64,000 nt of DNA, taken from assembly GCF_051020955.1 (NCBI RefSeq), contig NC_135013.1, positions 28,237,302 through 28,301,301 of the forward strand, read 5' to 3'. Below are positions 54,096 to 64,000 of this stretch, piece after piece. The DNA comes from Megalopta genalis (lineage: Eukaryota > Arthropoda > Insecta > Hymenoptera > Halictidae). The notes beneath the pieces are model-generated. The model made no database searches, was not told the DNA's origin, and worked only from the letters and a program-made list of their open reading frames with translations. A program made the position numbers and the translations under genes. Within the stretch, counting starts at the first letter, position 1, and each line of letters begins with the position of its first letter.

Positions 54096-57086
54096 TTGAC
54101 AAATGTACTGTGTCAAACATGATTCAAATGGGGTTAAGCTTTCGTATTAACATTAACTAAAAAGATGCTGACTGCAATCGTGATTTCAAGCAATAATACT
54201 TGCTTGAAGGAGAACGAAAATATCAGGAAACAATAGCTGGCCAGAAAGTGGAACGCACTCTCTGGACATTTTATAGAAAATGTTTAATTTGTTAATTATA
54301 TATGGTGTTATTATATTTAATCTGCGACATAAATATATTCAGGACGTATTATTCATACGAACATAGTTAACTGTTAGAATGATTAGAAATTATTCATCGT
54401 AATTCCCACGAATGGAACCACGTTTCCAATAAATTATTTTCAAACTCGACTTCGGCTCTGAAAAGAAACAAACCTACGAACGCATCGCAAAGTGTCAACT
54501 GCAACAATTTACGTACACTTTATTTCACGTTTGTGTCCAAAACAATATCGGAAACACGACGTTTTACAACATTTGTGGAGCCTCCGCGCGGAACAACGAG
54601 AAAGCGGAAAAGCAGGCGGACACTGGCGAACCAAATACGCGCCGCAACAATCGCGCGTCTGTATCGGTCCGCGGCCAAATTTCGACGAGCAAATACAAAT
54701 TAAACTAACCGACGCCGGTGTTCCCTATTCTTTCGGCGGCGGATCGATTGCTTGTCGCGGGTAAATAAATTTATAGCAGCCCCGGCCCATGGCCCCGGCG
54801 GCACGAAGATCTACACAAAGTTTCCCGGCACAATGGAACGCGCCGAACGGATTAGCGAATCGCGTTAAATTCCCGACCCTGCTCGACCCGGCCCGAACAA
54901 AAAGCTGTTCGCTGAATGTCGTTCGACGGTTAGCCCCGTGACGACCCTCCACGCCCCTCGCTCGCCACCCCTGGCGTCACGTAGAGTAAATTGATTCGCG
55001 AAACTGAGGCGAGCATTTCCGCGTCGGAAAATCGACCAATTAACGGTCGAACGCGGAAGCATTGTCTCGGAGCCGGACCGACGTCGAGGACCAAGAGAGG
55101 GAGCGAGAAAGGGGTTGGAGGGAGAGCGAGAGAGAAAGGAGGGAAAAGAGAGAGAGAGAGAGAGTTCGACGCGTTTGAAAAGCAAGGTATCGAGGCAGCC
55201 TCGCCGTAGAAAATATTGATGAGGAAGAAACACCGTTTTCCCCGGCGTAATTAGCAACATAAAAGCAACCGTGACGAGGAGGCAGCGCGAGCGCAAAAAC
55301 GCGGTAAAGAAACCGCTCGAGAGGTTCCATTCGGCACGTGCACGTGCTCCGCCAATGGCCGACTGCTTATCGCGCCCCACGGCGACCGGTTTCTAGAAAA
55401 CTCCCGCGATTTGCAATTTAAACGGAGCGTCAGAGCATCGCATGATATCAGGAACAAAATATATCGACATTGTTAATATCGACGCGTGTCATTTGATTCG
55501 AATTTATATACGAGTTAAGTGTAAATGAAAATTATGCGCTCTGAAAAGAAGTTAATAGATAATATGATTATAAAATGACGAATGCAATTATAAAACATAG
55601 AATATTTTATTTGAATATAGAATTATATAGAATTATATATATAATATTCAACATAGAATTTTTATTAATATCAGTGGAAGAGTTTATTTTTAGTTTAGAG
55701 AGAGTTTATATTTAGAGAGACATTTTTAGAGATTTTTTCAGTTAACGTTATTTTTAACTAACGGAATATATCGTTATATTAAATTATCGAGGCGAAACAT
55801 CGATATTCGATTTAAGAAATATCGATGTCAGACACGAAAAATATCGATATTCGAAATATCGATACTGCTCGCCATCGCCAAACGAAGTCGTAAGCGCGGA
55901 GCCGCGCCGATAGGGAACAATGCGACTTCGCGACGTGTTATGGCAACGCGATGCGGGCCTAGCTGCGCGAACAAGGTCCCGTGACGGCCGTGGCCAAGCA
56001 GAACCGGTGTGCGAATCGAGTAGCACGCGTTCCGATCCGCCTGCGAAATCGATCGGTGTTACGAACGCGGAATGTCCATCGAATATGCAGGAATTCTTAA
56101 GGGACTCTCGACTCGGCAACTTCGAAAAATTGATCTTTCTTCTGCTGCAATCGATGGCGGCGCACATGGTGATTACGTCATTAAAGTTTCAAGCCGGAGT
56201 TCGAAGTAGTTACGTGGACGCGGCTCGCGGAACAATAGAAAATCGCGAGGAAGGACTCGTTTTCGAACTTAAAGTCTCCACTTTAATTTTCTTATAACGT
56301 GTCTTTACATAATATAGCAGGTGGGGGACAAGCTTTTTCTTAAACAACGGATACGTCTCTGGGAACGGTTCTTTCGCGGTGGGATCTACCGCAGGCCCGA
56401 AGATTGTAGTTGCTTCCTTCGCGCAACGACCCTTTAAAACTTCATGCACAATTCCTTTGAGCTGTTTTACGGAACGGAAACAAGGCATCGAGTTGCCACT
56501 TTACGGAAACAATGGAGCAGCACGCGCGATAAAGTCGATGGTAATTTGCAAGCGAGTGCGCGACGATTCCCGATGCAGAAATGAATGAGAATGGATAGAT
56601 AAAAATCGTACGTGTCAAAGTTCGTCCCCCACGTGTACGTTTGGTGTTTACGCGAGAACGTAGAACAGGTAAGTCATGCGCAAACACGTGAACTGATTTA
56701 TATTCAACCGTTCGACGGCACGAAAAATGTCGCAGCGGTCACTTACTTACACTCTTAACGCGGTGTGCTCTTTTTTTATCAAGATTAAAGCAGACGTTTA
56801 ACGTAACATATCGGAATATGATAAACGGTTCAGACCTGTTCTTTCTAAATCCAGCGAATTTTTGTGCAAAGAAGATTGTACGCCTTCTTCGTACAGACCC
56901 CATCGATTCAAAATAGTGTAACAACATTTTTAAGTATTTCCGACGTCATTTGTTTGTACTTCATTTTGTACTTTATCCATTTTTGCTTTATTCTTCTAAA
57001 TTCTTCGCTTTCTTTCTGAATATCGTGACAGATTCGATCATCGTCAAACGAATCGTACGTTTTCGTTCTCGCTTCGATCATCCTTA
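54096..57086. other. Intergenic with a GA-rich tract
   Basis: AT-rich at both ends and CpG-rich in 54560-55440 and 55870-56250. A GA-rich microsatellite lies at 55093-55164. Frames of 171 codons (54865-55380 minus) and 125-127 codons (55784-56297, antisense pair) are not supported by any motif. AATATCGAT words at 55795-55865 recur four or five times as ATATCGAT(A/G)T. Confidence 0.4.
55093..55164. repeat. GA-rich microsatellite
   Basis: Purine-only tract of AGAG, GGGAG and GAAAG words ending in a pure (GA)n run. Confidence 0.88.
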
Positions 57087-57088
57087 TA

Positions 57089-57303
57089 CAGTAATGTCTC
57101 CCTTACTGACGCTCAGATTGTCCACTAAAATGGATAACTTGGGGAGAGGAGATACGATTATTCGAGTCTTGCGGTTCGTTTTTATAATTGTGGACAATTT
57201 ATAACTATAAAAATAAACCGCAAGGCTCGAATAATCGTATCTCCTCTTCCAAAATTGTCCAGTTTTGTGCGCGATCTGAGCGTTAGTTAGGGAAACGTTA
57301 CTG
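57089..57303. mobile_element. CAGTAATG palindromic miniature element, full copy
   Basis: 215 bp flanked by TA. Arms pair through GATACGATTATTCGAG(T/C)CTTGCGGTT and around the centre TATAATTGTGGACAATTTATA, itself a near-perfect palindrome. Non-coding. Confidence 0.93.
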
Positions 57304-57305
57304 TA

Positions 57306-58450
57306 GTTCGTAGCTTTCAATCGCAGTGTATTTCGCAATGCATCAGTTGTTCGTCCACGACTGGATGTTACAGTCGAGTGTAGTAGCGAGAAAAGGAGAC
57401 GCTGAATTTGAAAATTTTCCGGAAAGCAAAGGGCAACGCCATGAAAAACGGTCTATAGCGAACGCGACGCGAGAGAGCCCGGACGAGAACCGAAGGAATC
57501 CGTACGACAGAACACTCTCCGCTTCTTTTCAAGAATATCTAGAGCGATAAAAGCCTCGAAATGTTGATCTTTCACCTCCATTTACCTCGGAAGTCGAGTG
57601 GCGGCGTAGCTCTCGCGGGAAGAGGGTATTTCCTTAACAGTTCGAGTCGCTAAAAAGGCACGTCGTTGCTTTTGATCCTTCCAGAGTTCCAGGGGCTGTC
57701 TGTACAGCTGCGTGCATAGCAATGGAAGGCGCCTTTGAGCTCCTCCCAGAAGGCCTCCGCCATTGTACACAGAGAAGCCCGTAATTAAAACACGTCTGTT
57801 AATTTTACGGACGCTTGTTCCGGAACACCCAGTGTATTAATCGCGCCGGCCCGACCCGTGTATTATGCTCGCCATATTGTTGCGCGGCTCTCTCTCGCCT
57901 GCTTGCCGAACGAATGGCGCGAACATCTGCCGCGTTTTGTTGACATTTCGAACGAGATCTCGAACGACGACGACGACTCGCGCGAGACAGTTTTCTGTTC
58001 ATAACGTATTGATACGTCGACGACGAACCAACTGGCGAAGACGCGAAGATCATTCGACGCCTCTCTTAAATCTGATTTTTGTTTCTTTCATACTCTCTTT
58101 GCGATTCGAAACCTGTCTGTTCTTTCAATAGCACGTGCTATTTAGCATGTCTAATTGTTAGGCAGAAGTTTGTCCTCGGAAATTCTGATTCATTTTTAGA
58201 TAGTTATGTCGTTGCTCATTTTATTCGGCGCCGTCGTTTTTCGACGTCGAACGTAAAATGAAGAACTTTATGTTTGGCGTTACATCGCGTTAATATGACG
58301 TTAATATGACGTTACAATCGACTATTAAACATCACTTTCTATCCGGTGCTCTATCTGCAAGTCGTAAAAGCCAATATAGTTCGATAGACTGGATATAAAA
58401 CTAGTCTCATGGAGCAATTAAGTAGGTATCAGTGTTTTATGACTGATCTG
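57306..58450. other. Intergenic, no gene recognised
   Basis: GC-rich to about 58030 with a CGACGA run near 57964, then AT-richer. ACGTTAATATG is tandemly repeated near 58290. No transposon ends. Confidence 0.42.
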
Positions 58451-58454
58451 TTAA

Positions 58455-58710
58455 CCCATTTGGACAAGTTCAATCTATTTTCTCCTTAATGGAGCCGATC
58501 ATTCTTTCACGTTGTATCATAGTTCTCATGTCGATGTAAACCATATCGTGTTTACAATGTATTACCACTAAATCCAATCATTTTTCGCTATTTTTGTTAC
58601 AATGAAGGAATTCATTCAATCGTTTCTTAAAGAGCAGTCTTCATAATTTTAACAATCTAAAGATGAAACACGCGAGTCCGGTCAATTTGAGCGGCATGAT
58701 AGGTTCAGCG
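58455..58710. mobile_element. TTAA-flanked element related to 45515-45972 at its right end
   Basis: TTAA at 58451-58454 and 58711-58714. The right end CCGGTCAATTTGAGCGGCAT then GATAGGTTCAGCG is clearly related to CCGGTCACTTTGACCGGCTC then GGTAGGTGCAGTG at 45940-45972. The left end CCCATTTGGACAAG differs. 256 bp, non-coding. The shared asymmetry of left and right ends in two copies supports a real element. Confidence 0.55.
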
Positions 58711-58714
58711 TTAA

Positions 58715-60185
58715 AAAGTGAATCAGAGGGTTCTCTAACTTATGAATGAATAACATTAAAATCAGATCGAAATCAACCCGTTGCACTACGATAAGAAACG
58801 GGAAAGAGAATTGATCGCGTGCCGATCTCTGCTTCATTCAGAATTTGACTTAGATTTAAAGGAAACGCTTAACGAAATCACGTTGAATCATTTCTTAAAA
58901 TATAATCTATACACGCCGAAATGTTAAAAAGACTTTAAACTAACTTTAAATTATCTTAACAATAAATTTGGTCAGTAAATGCACATGTTAGTAAACAATA
59001 ACGCTCCAACTCAATCATTCAGTAGATCATGTTCGAAATCATCGCAACGCTGACTCAACTATAATTTACTATAATCTACTATAATTTTATACGGTATTTT
59101 ACCATAATTAAATAAAAAAAAAAATTCAATAGCTTGCTTGTCGCCGACATTTTTCCAGTGAATAACTTGCAGGAGAATAGGATTCCGAGGAAGGTGTCGG
59201 AACAGTGAACCGACCCTTCGGAGAAGACTGCGCACAATTGGCGCACGGTATCTGCGCAGTAGATCAATTACGACGCGTCCGGAACGAGCCCATCGCCGAC
59301 ATAATCGATATTTTTATCGTTACGTAAACGCTCGTTCCCGAGACGCTTTTCTTTGCGACGGGGCTTGTCACTGGGCGTTACATAAATCGATCAAGAAACC
59401 CGCGGACTTCCTATTCTACGCTTTCTATGGCTGGCGAACGAAAAACGCGCGAAAGAATGCGACTTGGAACGTGCGTCGTCGCGACGCCCGTAATAGCGAC
59501 ACCGAGCCAAAAGAAACGACGGCCACACGGCTGCGGCCCCGACTCACTAAAGAAACACCGCGATCGATAACTGTGCCCCTTATGCAAGCCGCCGCCGCCG
59601 CTCGCCGCTTCGATCTTTCGCGATTTACATAAATCGATCGCCAAAAAGCTGCGCCCCAGTTTCGTTGCTCGTGTGCCGTTTCGTAACGAGCGACCGTCGA
59701 AACGGTGCGCATCGTCCGCACAGATTCGCGCGTTGAACGGTTTTCCGAACGAGCAGTCGCCGATTTTCTAATGCCATAATTAATCGTTGCATTTCGTAAT
59801 TGCGCGCTTGATCATTGCGACGTGACCGTGAGGCGACGAGGAAGTAAAAGCAGCGTACAGTTACAGCATTCTGTAAAAAGGGAATTATTTGGATTTAGAA
59901 TGCTGTAAGGATGCTTTCGAAGTTCTGTTGCTGTTTTTGCTACTGAACGTTTGCCATGCTGGTAATTAAGGAGAATGATTCAATAATCTGTTCCTCCGTT
60001 TATATCCCATATTCTTGCGAATCTGAAATTCTGATCTTCACATCCATTGCTGTAACAATCGATAGAATTACAGTTATTCAGTGGAGTGATTGCTATTACA
60101 TCGATCTTACATCGGTTACTTCTAATCGAAAGGTTAGTTTTCAAGATCTAAAAGGGTTAAAGATTCAATTTAGTCTTGCAAGATG
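58715..60185. other. Intergenic with a short perfect hairpin
   Basis: AT-rich to 59260, CpG-rich to 59850, then AT-rich. TTACAGCATTCT (59861-59872) pairs perfectly with AGAATGCTGTAA (59897-59908) across a 24-base loop; the stem is too short for a typical miRNA precursor. No gene recognised. Confidence 0.42.
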
Positions 60186-60401
60186 CAGTAATGTCCCCCT
60201 AATTGACGCTCAGATTCGGCACAAAAATGGACGATTTGAGAAGTCGAGATACGATTATTCGAGCCTTGCGGCTTTGTTTTTGTAGTTACGAATTGTCAAC
60301 AATTATAGAAACGAGATTCAAGGTTCGAATAATCGTATCTCCGCTTCGCAAATTGTCCATTTTTGTGGACAATCTGAGCGTCAGTTAGGGAGACATTACT
60401 G
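60186..60401. mobile_element. CAGTAATG palindromic miniature element, full copy
   Basis: 216 bp. Left end CAGTAATGTCCCCCTAATTG with a mutated TG flank, right end GAGACATTACTG followed by TA. Arms pair through the GATACGATTATTCGAGCCTT box, diverged on the right to TTCGAATAATCGTATC. Confidence 0.92.
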
Positions 60402-60422
60402 TATTCCGAGTTGATGAAAGTA

Positions 60423-60609
60423 CAGTAATTTCTCCCTAATTGTCGCCCAGCTTGTACACAAAAATGGACAATTTGGGAATAGTAGATTCGATTATTCGAG
60501 CCTTGCGACTCGTTTTTACAATTCCCGATTGTCAACAACTACAAAAAACGAGCCGCAAAATTGTCCATTTCTGTTTCCAAGCTGACCGTCGATTAGGGAG
60601 AATTGACTG
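60423..60609. mobile_element. CAGTAATG-family element, GAATTGACTG end variant
   Basis: TA-flanked, 187 bp, beginning CAGTAATTTCTCCCTAATTG and ending TTAGGGAGAATTGACTG. It lies 21 bp after the preceding copy in the same array. The right arm lacks the AATCGTATC box. Confidence 0.9.
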
Positions 60610-60611
60610 TA

Positions 60612-61637
60612 TTACGAACAAGAAGGATCATCGTTTAGAATTGTCATTATCAGCTAGTGTCGTGATCAGGCGTCGTTTGGTCGATTGACAATAAATATGC
60701 AACAGGAAAAGGTGACTGTTTCTTGGAGACATTCTTCGCGTAACGGAACGTTCTAGTCTGGTTCTAAAACAGTCCCTGGCCGTACCACGCCCTTACGCAA
60801 TTTTGTGCAGCTATAACTATGCACCGGCGGTGTTCAAGGCCAATTATGCACGGCATAGGCTGTACAGTAATGGTCACAATAATAACAACAACTGGCACAA
60901 CACCGGACATATTTATGAAAGACGCGCATCTATTGGAATTGGGTACGAACTGGCAGTGTGGGTGTTCGGAGCGAACAGTCACAATTAGATGCGGCAGTAT
61001 AGATAGAAAGTTCCCGAATCGAAACGCTATGTAATAGGATTCAACAAACTTTGGCAACAGCTTGGATATAATAAAATTGGTCGTAACAGCAACATAATGT
61101 GGCAATGTATCCGCGCATTAAGAATCTAAAACAGCAGAAAAATGTATTTCACGAAATAATTGAACAATTCCTTTAAACAAAGGAACCATTATTGTGCTTC
61201 ACTACCAAGCACAATAAAATCATACGTTCTTTAAAAAGTTCTTTCAATGTTTATACAAGTAGAAGAACGCAAAAGTAATCACACAAGTATCGTGAATAGA
61301 TTTCATGCATTTATGGCAAAATTAAACGAGTGAAATACAGATATCAGAAGAATGAAAGAATACTGTAGCATTATTTTCGATTTGCCAAATTATTATAGAA
61401 AGAAATGCTCTCCTATCTGTCTCCCGAATCTTGCAACTGAAGCAGAGAATGTTTATTTTGCTCGAAGATCCGCAGTTTGATCGAAAAACCACTCCTCGAA
61501 GAACCTCCGTCTCTAAATCGAAATCAAATTGAAACAGGGGAAACGGCGACCATAATTTCTGCAAAATGTGCTCTTGAGACTGTAACAATAACACGTGATC
61601 AGAGACCGATGAAGAAACAGTCGCAGTTCTTTTGAAA
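60612..61637. other. Intergenic, no gene recognised
   Basis: A plus frame and its antisense (60803-61105) contain no recognised motif. Rest AT-rich. Confidence 0.42.
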
Positions 61638-61639
61638 TA

Positions 61640-61745
61640 CAGCGACTCCCGTTAATATTCGGACACCTTTTGAAACTGGACTTGGTTTAAACAGTTTAAA
61701 AAAGAATGATTGCGTTCGAAAAGGTGTCCGAATATGAACGACAGT
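61640..61745. mobile_element. Tc1-like minimal inverted-repeat element
   Basis: TA then CAGCGACTCCCGTTAATATT, CGGACACCTTTTGAAA on the left; on the right AAAAGGTGTCCGAATATGAACGACAGT then TA. The core ATTCGGACACCTTTT is perfectly inverted. 106 bp with only about 30 bp of interior, so essentially two joined ends. Confidence 0.8.
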
Positions 61746-61747
61746 TA

Positions 61748-61873
61748 ATATAATTGTAACAGTAATATAATAAAATAAATATATATATAAAATATAAATA
61801 AATAATAAAATATAAATATATAAAATATATAAAAAGATACAATATAATAAAATAAATAAATAATTATAACAGT
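61748..61873. repeat. AT-rich low-complexity tract
   Basis: TATAATAAAATAAATA words over about 125 bp. It gives Ile/Leu/Tyr-rich artefactual translation on the minus strand. Confidence 0.88.
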
Positions 61874-62998
61874 AATATAATTGTACGTTCTCTTCGAACA
61901 ATAATAATAACATTGAGAATCCTTGGATGCACGGGTGTTCGGATAGGCGAGGCTCCCCGCATCCCGCCGTGAAATGCAGCTCGGTCGCACAGAAAGTTGC
62001 GAATCGGAGTCTGTCAAGGCAAGGGAGCGACGCTGACAAAAAAGGCGAAGCGACTTCGTTTCCATAAACCCATGCAATAGTCGCGGACGTCGCGACGGGT
62101 CGCGTCAGAAACGCGCGGTGTCTGACTTTCACGCGTCCCATACCACTTTCGAGGCGGGCCGAATCCTCTCGTCCCCGTCCACGTCTCGGTGAGCGGAACC
62201 GTCGACGTCGCGACGGAGACGACGACGACGACGACGACGACGAGAGAGCGTGACGAAAGGGAGGAAAAGCTTCCCCCACGAGAGTGACGGCCGGCGTAAA
62301 AGCGCGCGGATCGCAGGCGGAAACCTCGGGGACCTTGAGTGCGTGCACTCGCGCCGGTACATACGTCCCTGAGCCGCAAACAGGAACACGCCGATTATCC
62401 GACAAATGAATGAAATCGAGTGAACCGGTTCACTCGCCGACTAGCGTACGCGAGCCCGCCGGCTGCCTCCGCGCCGTGGTCCGCCGCGGATCCGCCTTAA
62501 ACCAGATCCACTTCTTCGTGAATGGCCGTGCCGAGCGTTCCACGCTCGTGCTCCGACGCGAATTACGCCGAGCGCTTAACTGCCGGTTGCGCGATCGTTA
62601 GCCACCGGGCTGATTGACCGGCAGTGTCACGCTGATTACTCGGAACCCTCCGAGCCGGAAAAATTTACTGCGACATTTTTTTTCAGAATTTTTTTCATCC
62701 GCGTTTCGCAACTCAAAGTGTCCTGATTGCTGTTCTCGTTGATGCAAAAATTACCGCGTCGAAGTAAACAGTTTCAGATCTTTTGTTGCGAAATTGTATG
62801 TTTTGCTGAAGGAAACGCTTGAATAGGAAATTATGTCTTTTTGTATGCATCGTATGTTTGGGAATTTGTGAATGTGCAATGGACACTGTCCTAATTGTTG
62901 TACTCGTTGGCACTGTAACTAATGTGTTGTAAGGAATCTTTTGTAGAAAATGAAGAAATCATTTCTATGCAGGTGATAAAATTGACGAGAAGTGTAAA
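61874..62998. other. Intergenic, GC-rich 61930-62640
   Basis: CpG-rich block containing a (CGA)n triplet run at 62217-62243, encoding a false poly-Ser in the long minus frame 61599-62405. No recognised domain. AT-rich after 62660. Confidence 0.42.
62217..62243. repeat. (ACG)n trinucleotide repeat
   Basis: Eight uninterrupted ACG/CGA units. No gene supports it as a coding repeat. Confidence 0.9.
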
Positions 62999-63000
62999 TA

Positions 63001-63080
63001 TTAGGTCATCGAGTATGAAGAGCATAGGTTTTATAGTCAAATTATAGAGTAATGTAAGCATTTTATACTTAATGACCTAA
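63001..63080. mobile_element. 80-bp minimal mariner-like element
   Basis: TA (62999-63000 and 63081-63082) flanks inverted ends TTAGGTCATCGAGTATGAA and the complement of TTAGGTCATTAAGTATAAAA. TTAGGT-type ends and TA duplication are mariner-like, with a different terminal sequence from the element at 41160. Only about 40 bp of interior remains. Confidence 0.85.
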
Positions 63081-63109
63081 TACATTCAGTCTAGTTATTA
63101 GTATAAAGC

Positions 63110-63146
63110 TGAACGTCGGTCATTTTTTAGCACGGTAGATTTAGTG
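63110..63146. mobile_element. Right-end fragment of the CCGGTCA/TAGGT TTAA family
   Basis: GTCGGTCATTTTTTAGCACG then GTAGATTTAGTG followed by TTAT aligns with the right ends at 45940-45972 and 58670-58710. The target site is decayed and the left side is not found. Confidence 0.4.
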
Positions 63147-63721
63147 TTATATAAATGATGAAAAATGAAGAATGATGAAGAAGGAGAAAAAGAACAAGAA
63201 TAACAAAGAATGTCTAAGAATAACGAAGAACGACCAAGCATAACGAAAAAAGACAGTTGTTTCCGTAAGTCTCGGTTTAAGGTCCATAATTATTCTTTCG
63301 TCAGCAAGTTTCATTTTATGGAGATCATAAACTGACTAAGAATATCCCAACTGTTGTATCTTTTAAGATATCGGTTCAATATTGGATCGTAAGCATTCAG
63401 CTCTCGAAGAACCTTATAATTAAAACTAAATGTCACGCATTCATTACAATGCTACAAAAGCGTGTAACATCAGATTACAGTAACTTGTCAGATATTCTCT
63501 AAAAATTATCAGTAGTGATAGTATTATCGTAGAACACATCGGTTCTACAATCGTAGCTAGATACGTAACAAACGAAATCGGCTTGTAATGGTTACGCGTA
63601 CCTACAAAATTCGCTCTTGTCAGACCACAGCTTAAGCTAGCTTGATCGTTTTCGTAGCTCTAAAGTAATCCTCGAACGAATTCCTTTCCAAGCTGCTTAA
63701 ATAAACGAACACCAAATGCCT
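63147..63721. other. Purine-rich low-complexity and AT-rich intergenic DNA
   Basis: 63150-63260 is purine-rich with AATGAAGAATGATGAAG and AATAACGAAGAA words. Beyond that no feature is recognised. Confidence 0.5.
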
Positions 63722-63790
63722 ACCGCAATATTACAATTATTATCACACCGCAATAATAAAATTATTATCGTACCGCAATAATAAAATTAC
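63722..63790. repeat. 25-bp tandem repeat, nearly three units
   Basis: ACCGCAATAATAAAATTATT with ATCGT or a variant starts at 63722, 63747 and 63772. Confidence 0.88.
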
Positions 63791-64000
63791 ATGTTCACAA
63801 CGACCAAATAAAAGAAGTCGCAACCGTTACGTTAATTAACGTTTGAATGCCAAAACGGTGCAGCCGGTGCAGATTGTTGAAATGGCAGTGACCATACGAA
63901 TCTTACGATACAATTTTCTGAAACACGAGTTGTATGCGGAGAATACGAGACCAGAAAACTGATTCGCAGCAGCTGAAAATTAATATGCTTAGCAGGGATA
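63791..64000. other. Terminal stretch, nothing recognised
   Basis: No repeat, open frame or signal is seen in these last 210 bases. The window ends here arbitrarily. Confidence 0.5.

Noticed and set aside
59861..59908. Hairpin TTACAGCATTCT...AGAATGCTGTAA as a miRNA precursor
   Set aside because: The stem is only 12 bp with a 24-base loop, too short for a typical insect pre-miRNA, and matches no miRNA I recall.
61599..62405. Longest open frame (268 codons, minus strand) as a gene
   Set aside because: It is built from a CpG-rich block, a poly-Ser from an ACG triplet run, an Ile/Leu/Tyr stretch from an AT tract and the end of a Tc1-like element. No domain, no splice structure.
1..64000. CRISPR arrays, operons, ribosome binding sites or other bacterial features
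   Set aside because: No regularly spaced repeats with unique spacers and no tightly packed genes; the DNA is clearly eukaryotic.

Overview
This looks like a piece of an insect nuclear genome, most likely hymenopteran and possibly an ant. I see no supported protein-coding gene, tRNA or rRNA. The lineage is inferred from abundant undepleted CpG, sharp alternation of GC-rich and AT-rich blocks, many short TTAA-flanked and TA-flanked inverted-repeat elements, and a mariner remnant whose C-terminal peptide is clearly readable. Open frames longer than 100 codons lie almost only in GC-rich DNA, occur on both strands in overlapping frames, and match no family I recognise. The longest (268 codons, minus strand, 61599-62405) runs through a trinucleotide repeat, an AT-rich low-complexity tract and a transposon end. 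The window is best read as intergenic or long-intron DNA, with a few candidate small exons and transcription-factor sites of low confidence.  Layout. 1-9.9 kb: a degenerate tandem array (1.6-2.2 kb), a cluster of POU octamers (3.67-3.73 kb), a small TGAGCCG element (4.1 kb), a long CT tract (7.95-8.05 kb) and a piggyBac-type miniature element (8.7-9.0 kb) lying among four diverged copies of a ~65-bp motif. 10-20 kb: a 504-bp near-perfect foldback (12.8-13.3 kb), a dense transposon cluster at 15.45-16.72 kb with a demonstrable insertion of one element into another's terminal repeat, and an AT minisatellite between direct repeats (19.4-19.9 kb). 20-33 kb: further TTAA elements (20.6, 26.3 kb), long AT tracts, a TGAGCCG element (26.0 kb) and a candidate 55-nt exon (22.98 kb). 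33.2-35.8 kb: a three-level nest in which a TTAA element is split by a 1.95-kb inverted-repeat element and an abutting 365-bp relative. 35.8-50.5 kb: more TGAGCCG, mariner, CAGTAATG and TTAA elements, including a mosaic of three broken elements at 42.33-42.64 kb, and a ~160-bp-period array at 49.9-50.5 kb. 53.6-63.1 kb: a concentration of CAGTAATG palindromic elements, often in close pairs, plus Tc1-like and mariner-like minimal elements.  What unifies the window is two cut-and-paste regimes. One set is flanked by TTAA (piggyBac-type), with at least six unrelated terminal sequences. The other is flanked by TA (Tc1/mariner-type), with five terminal sequences. Most copies are non-autonomous, strongly palindromic and without coding capacity, so any transposase must come from elsewhere. 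The foldback structures could be sources of double-stranded RNA if transcribed. That is inference only.
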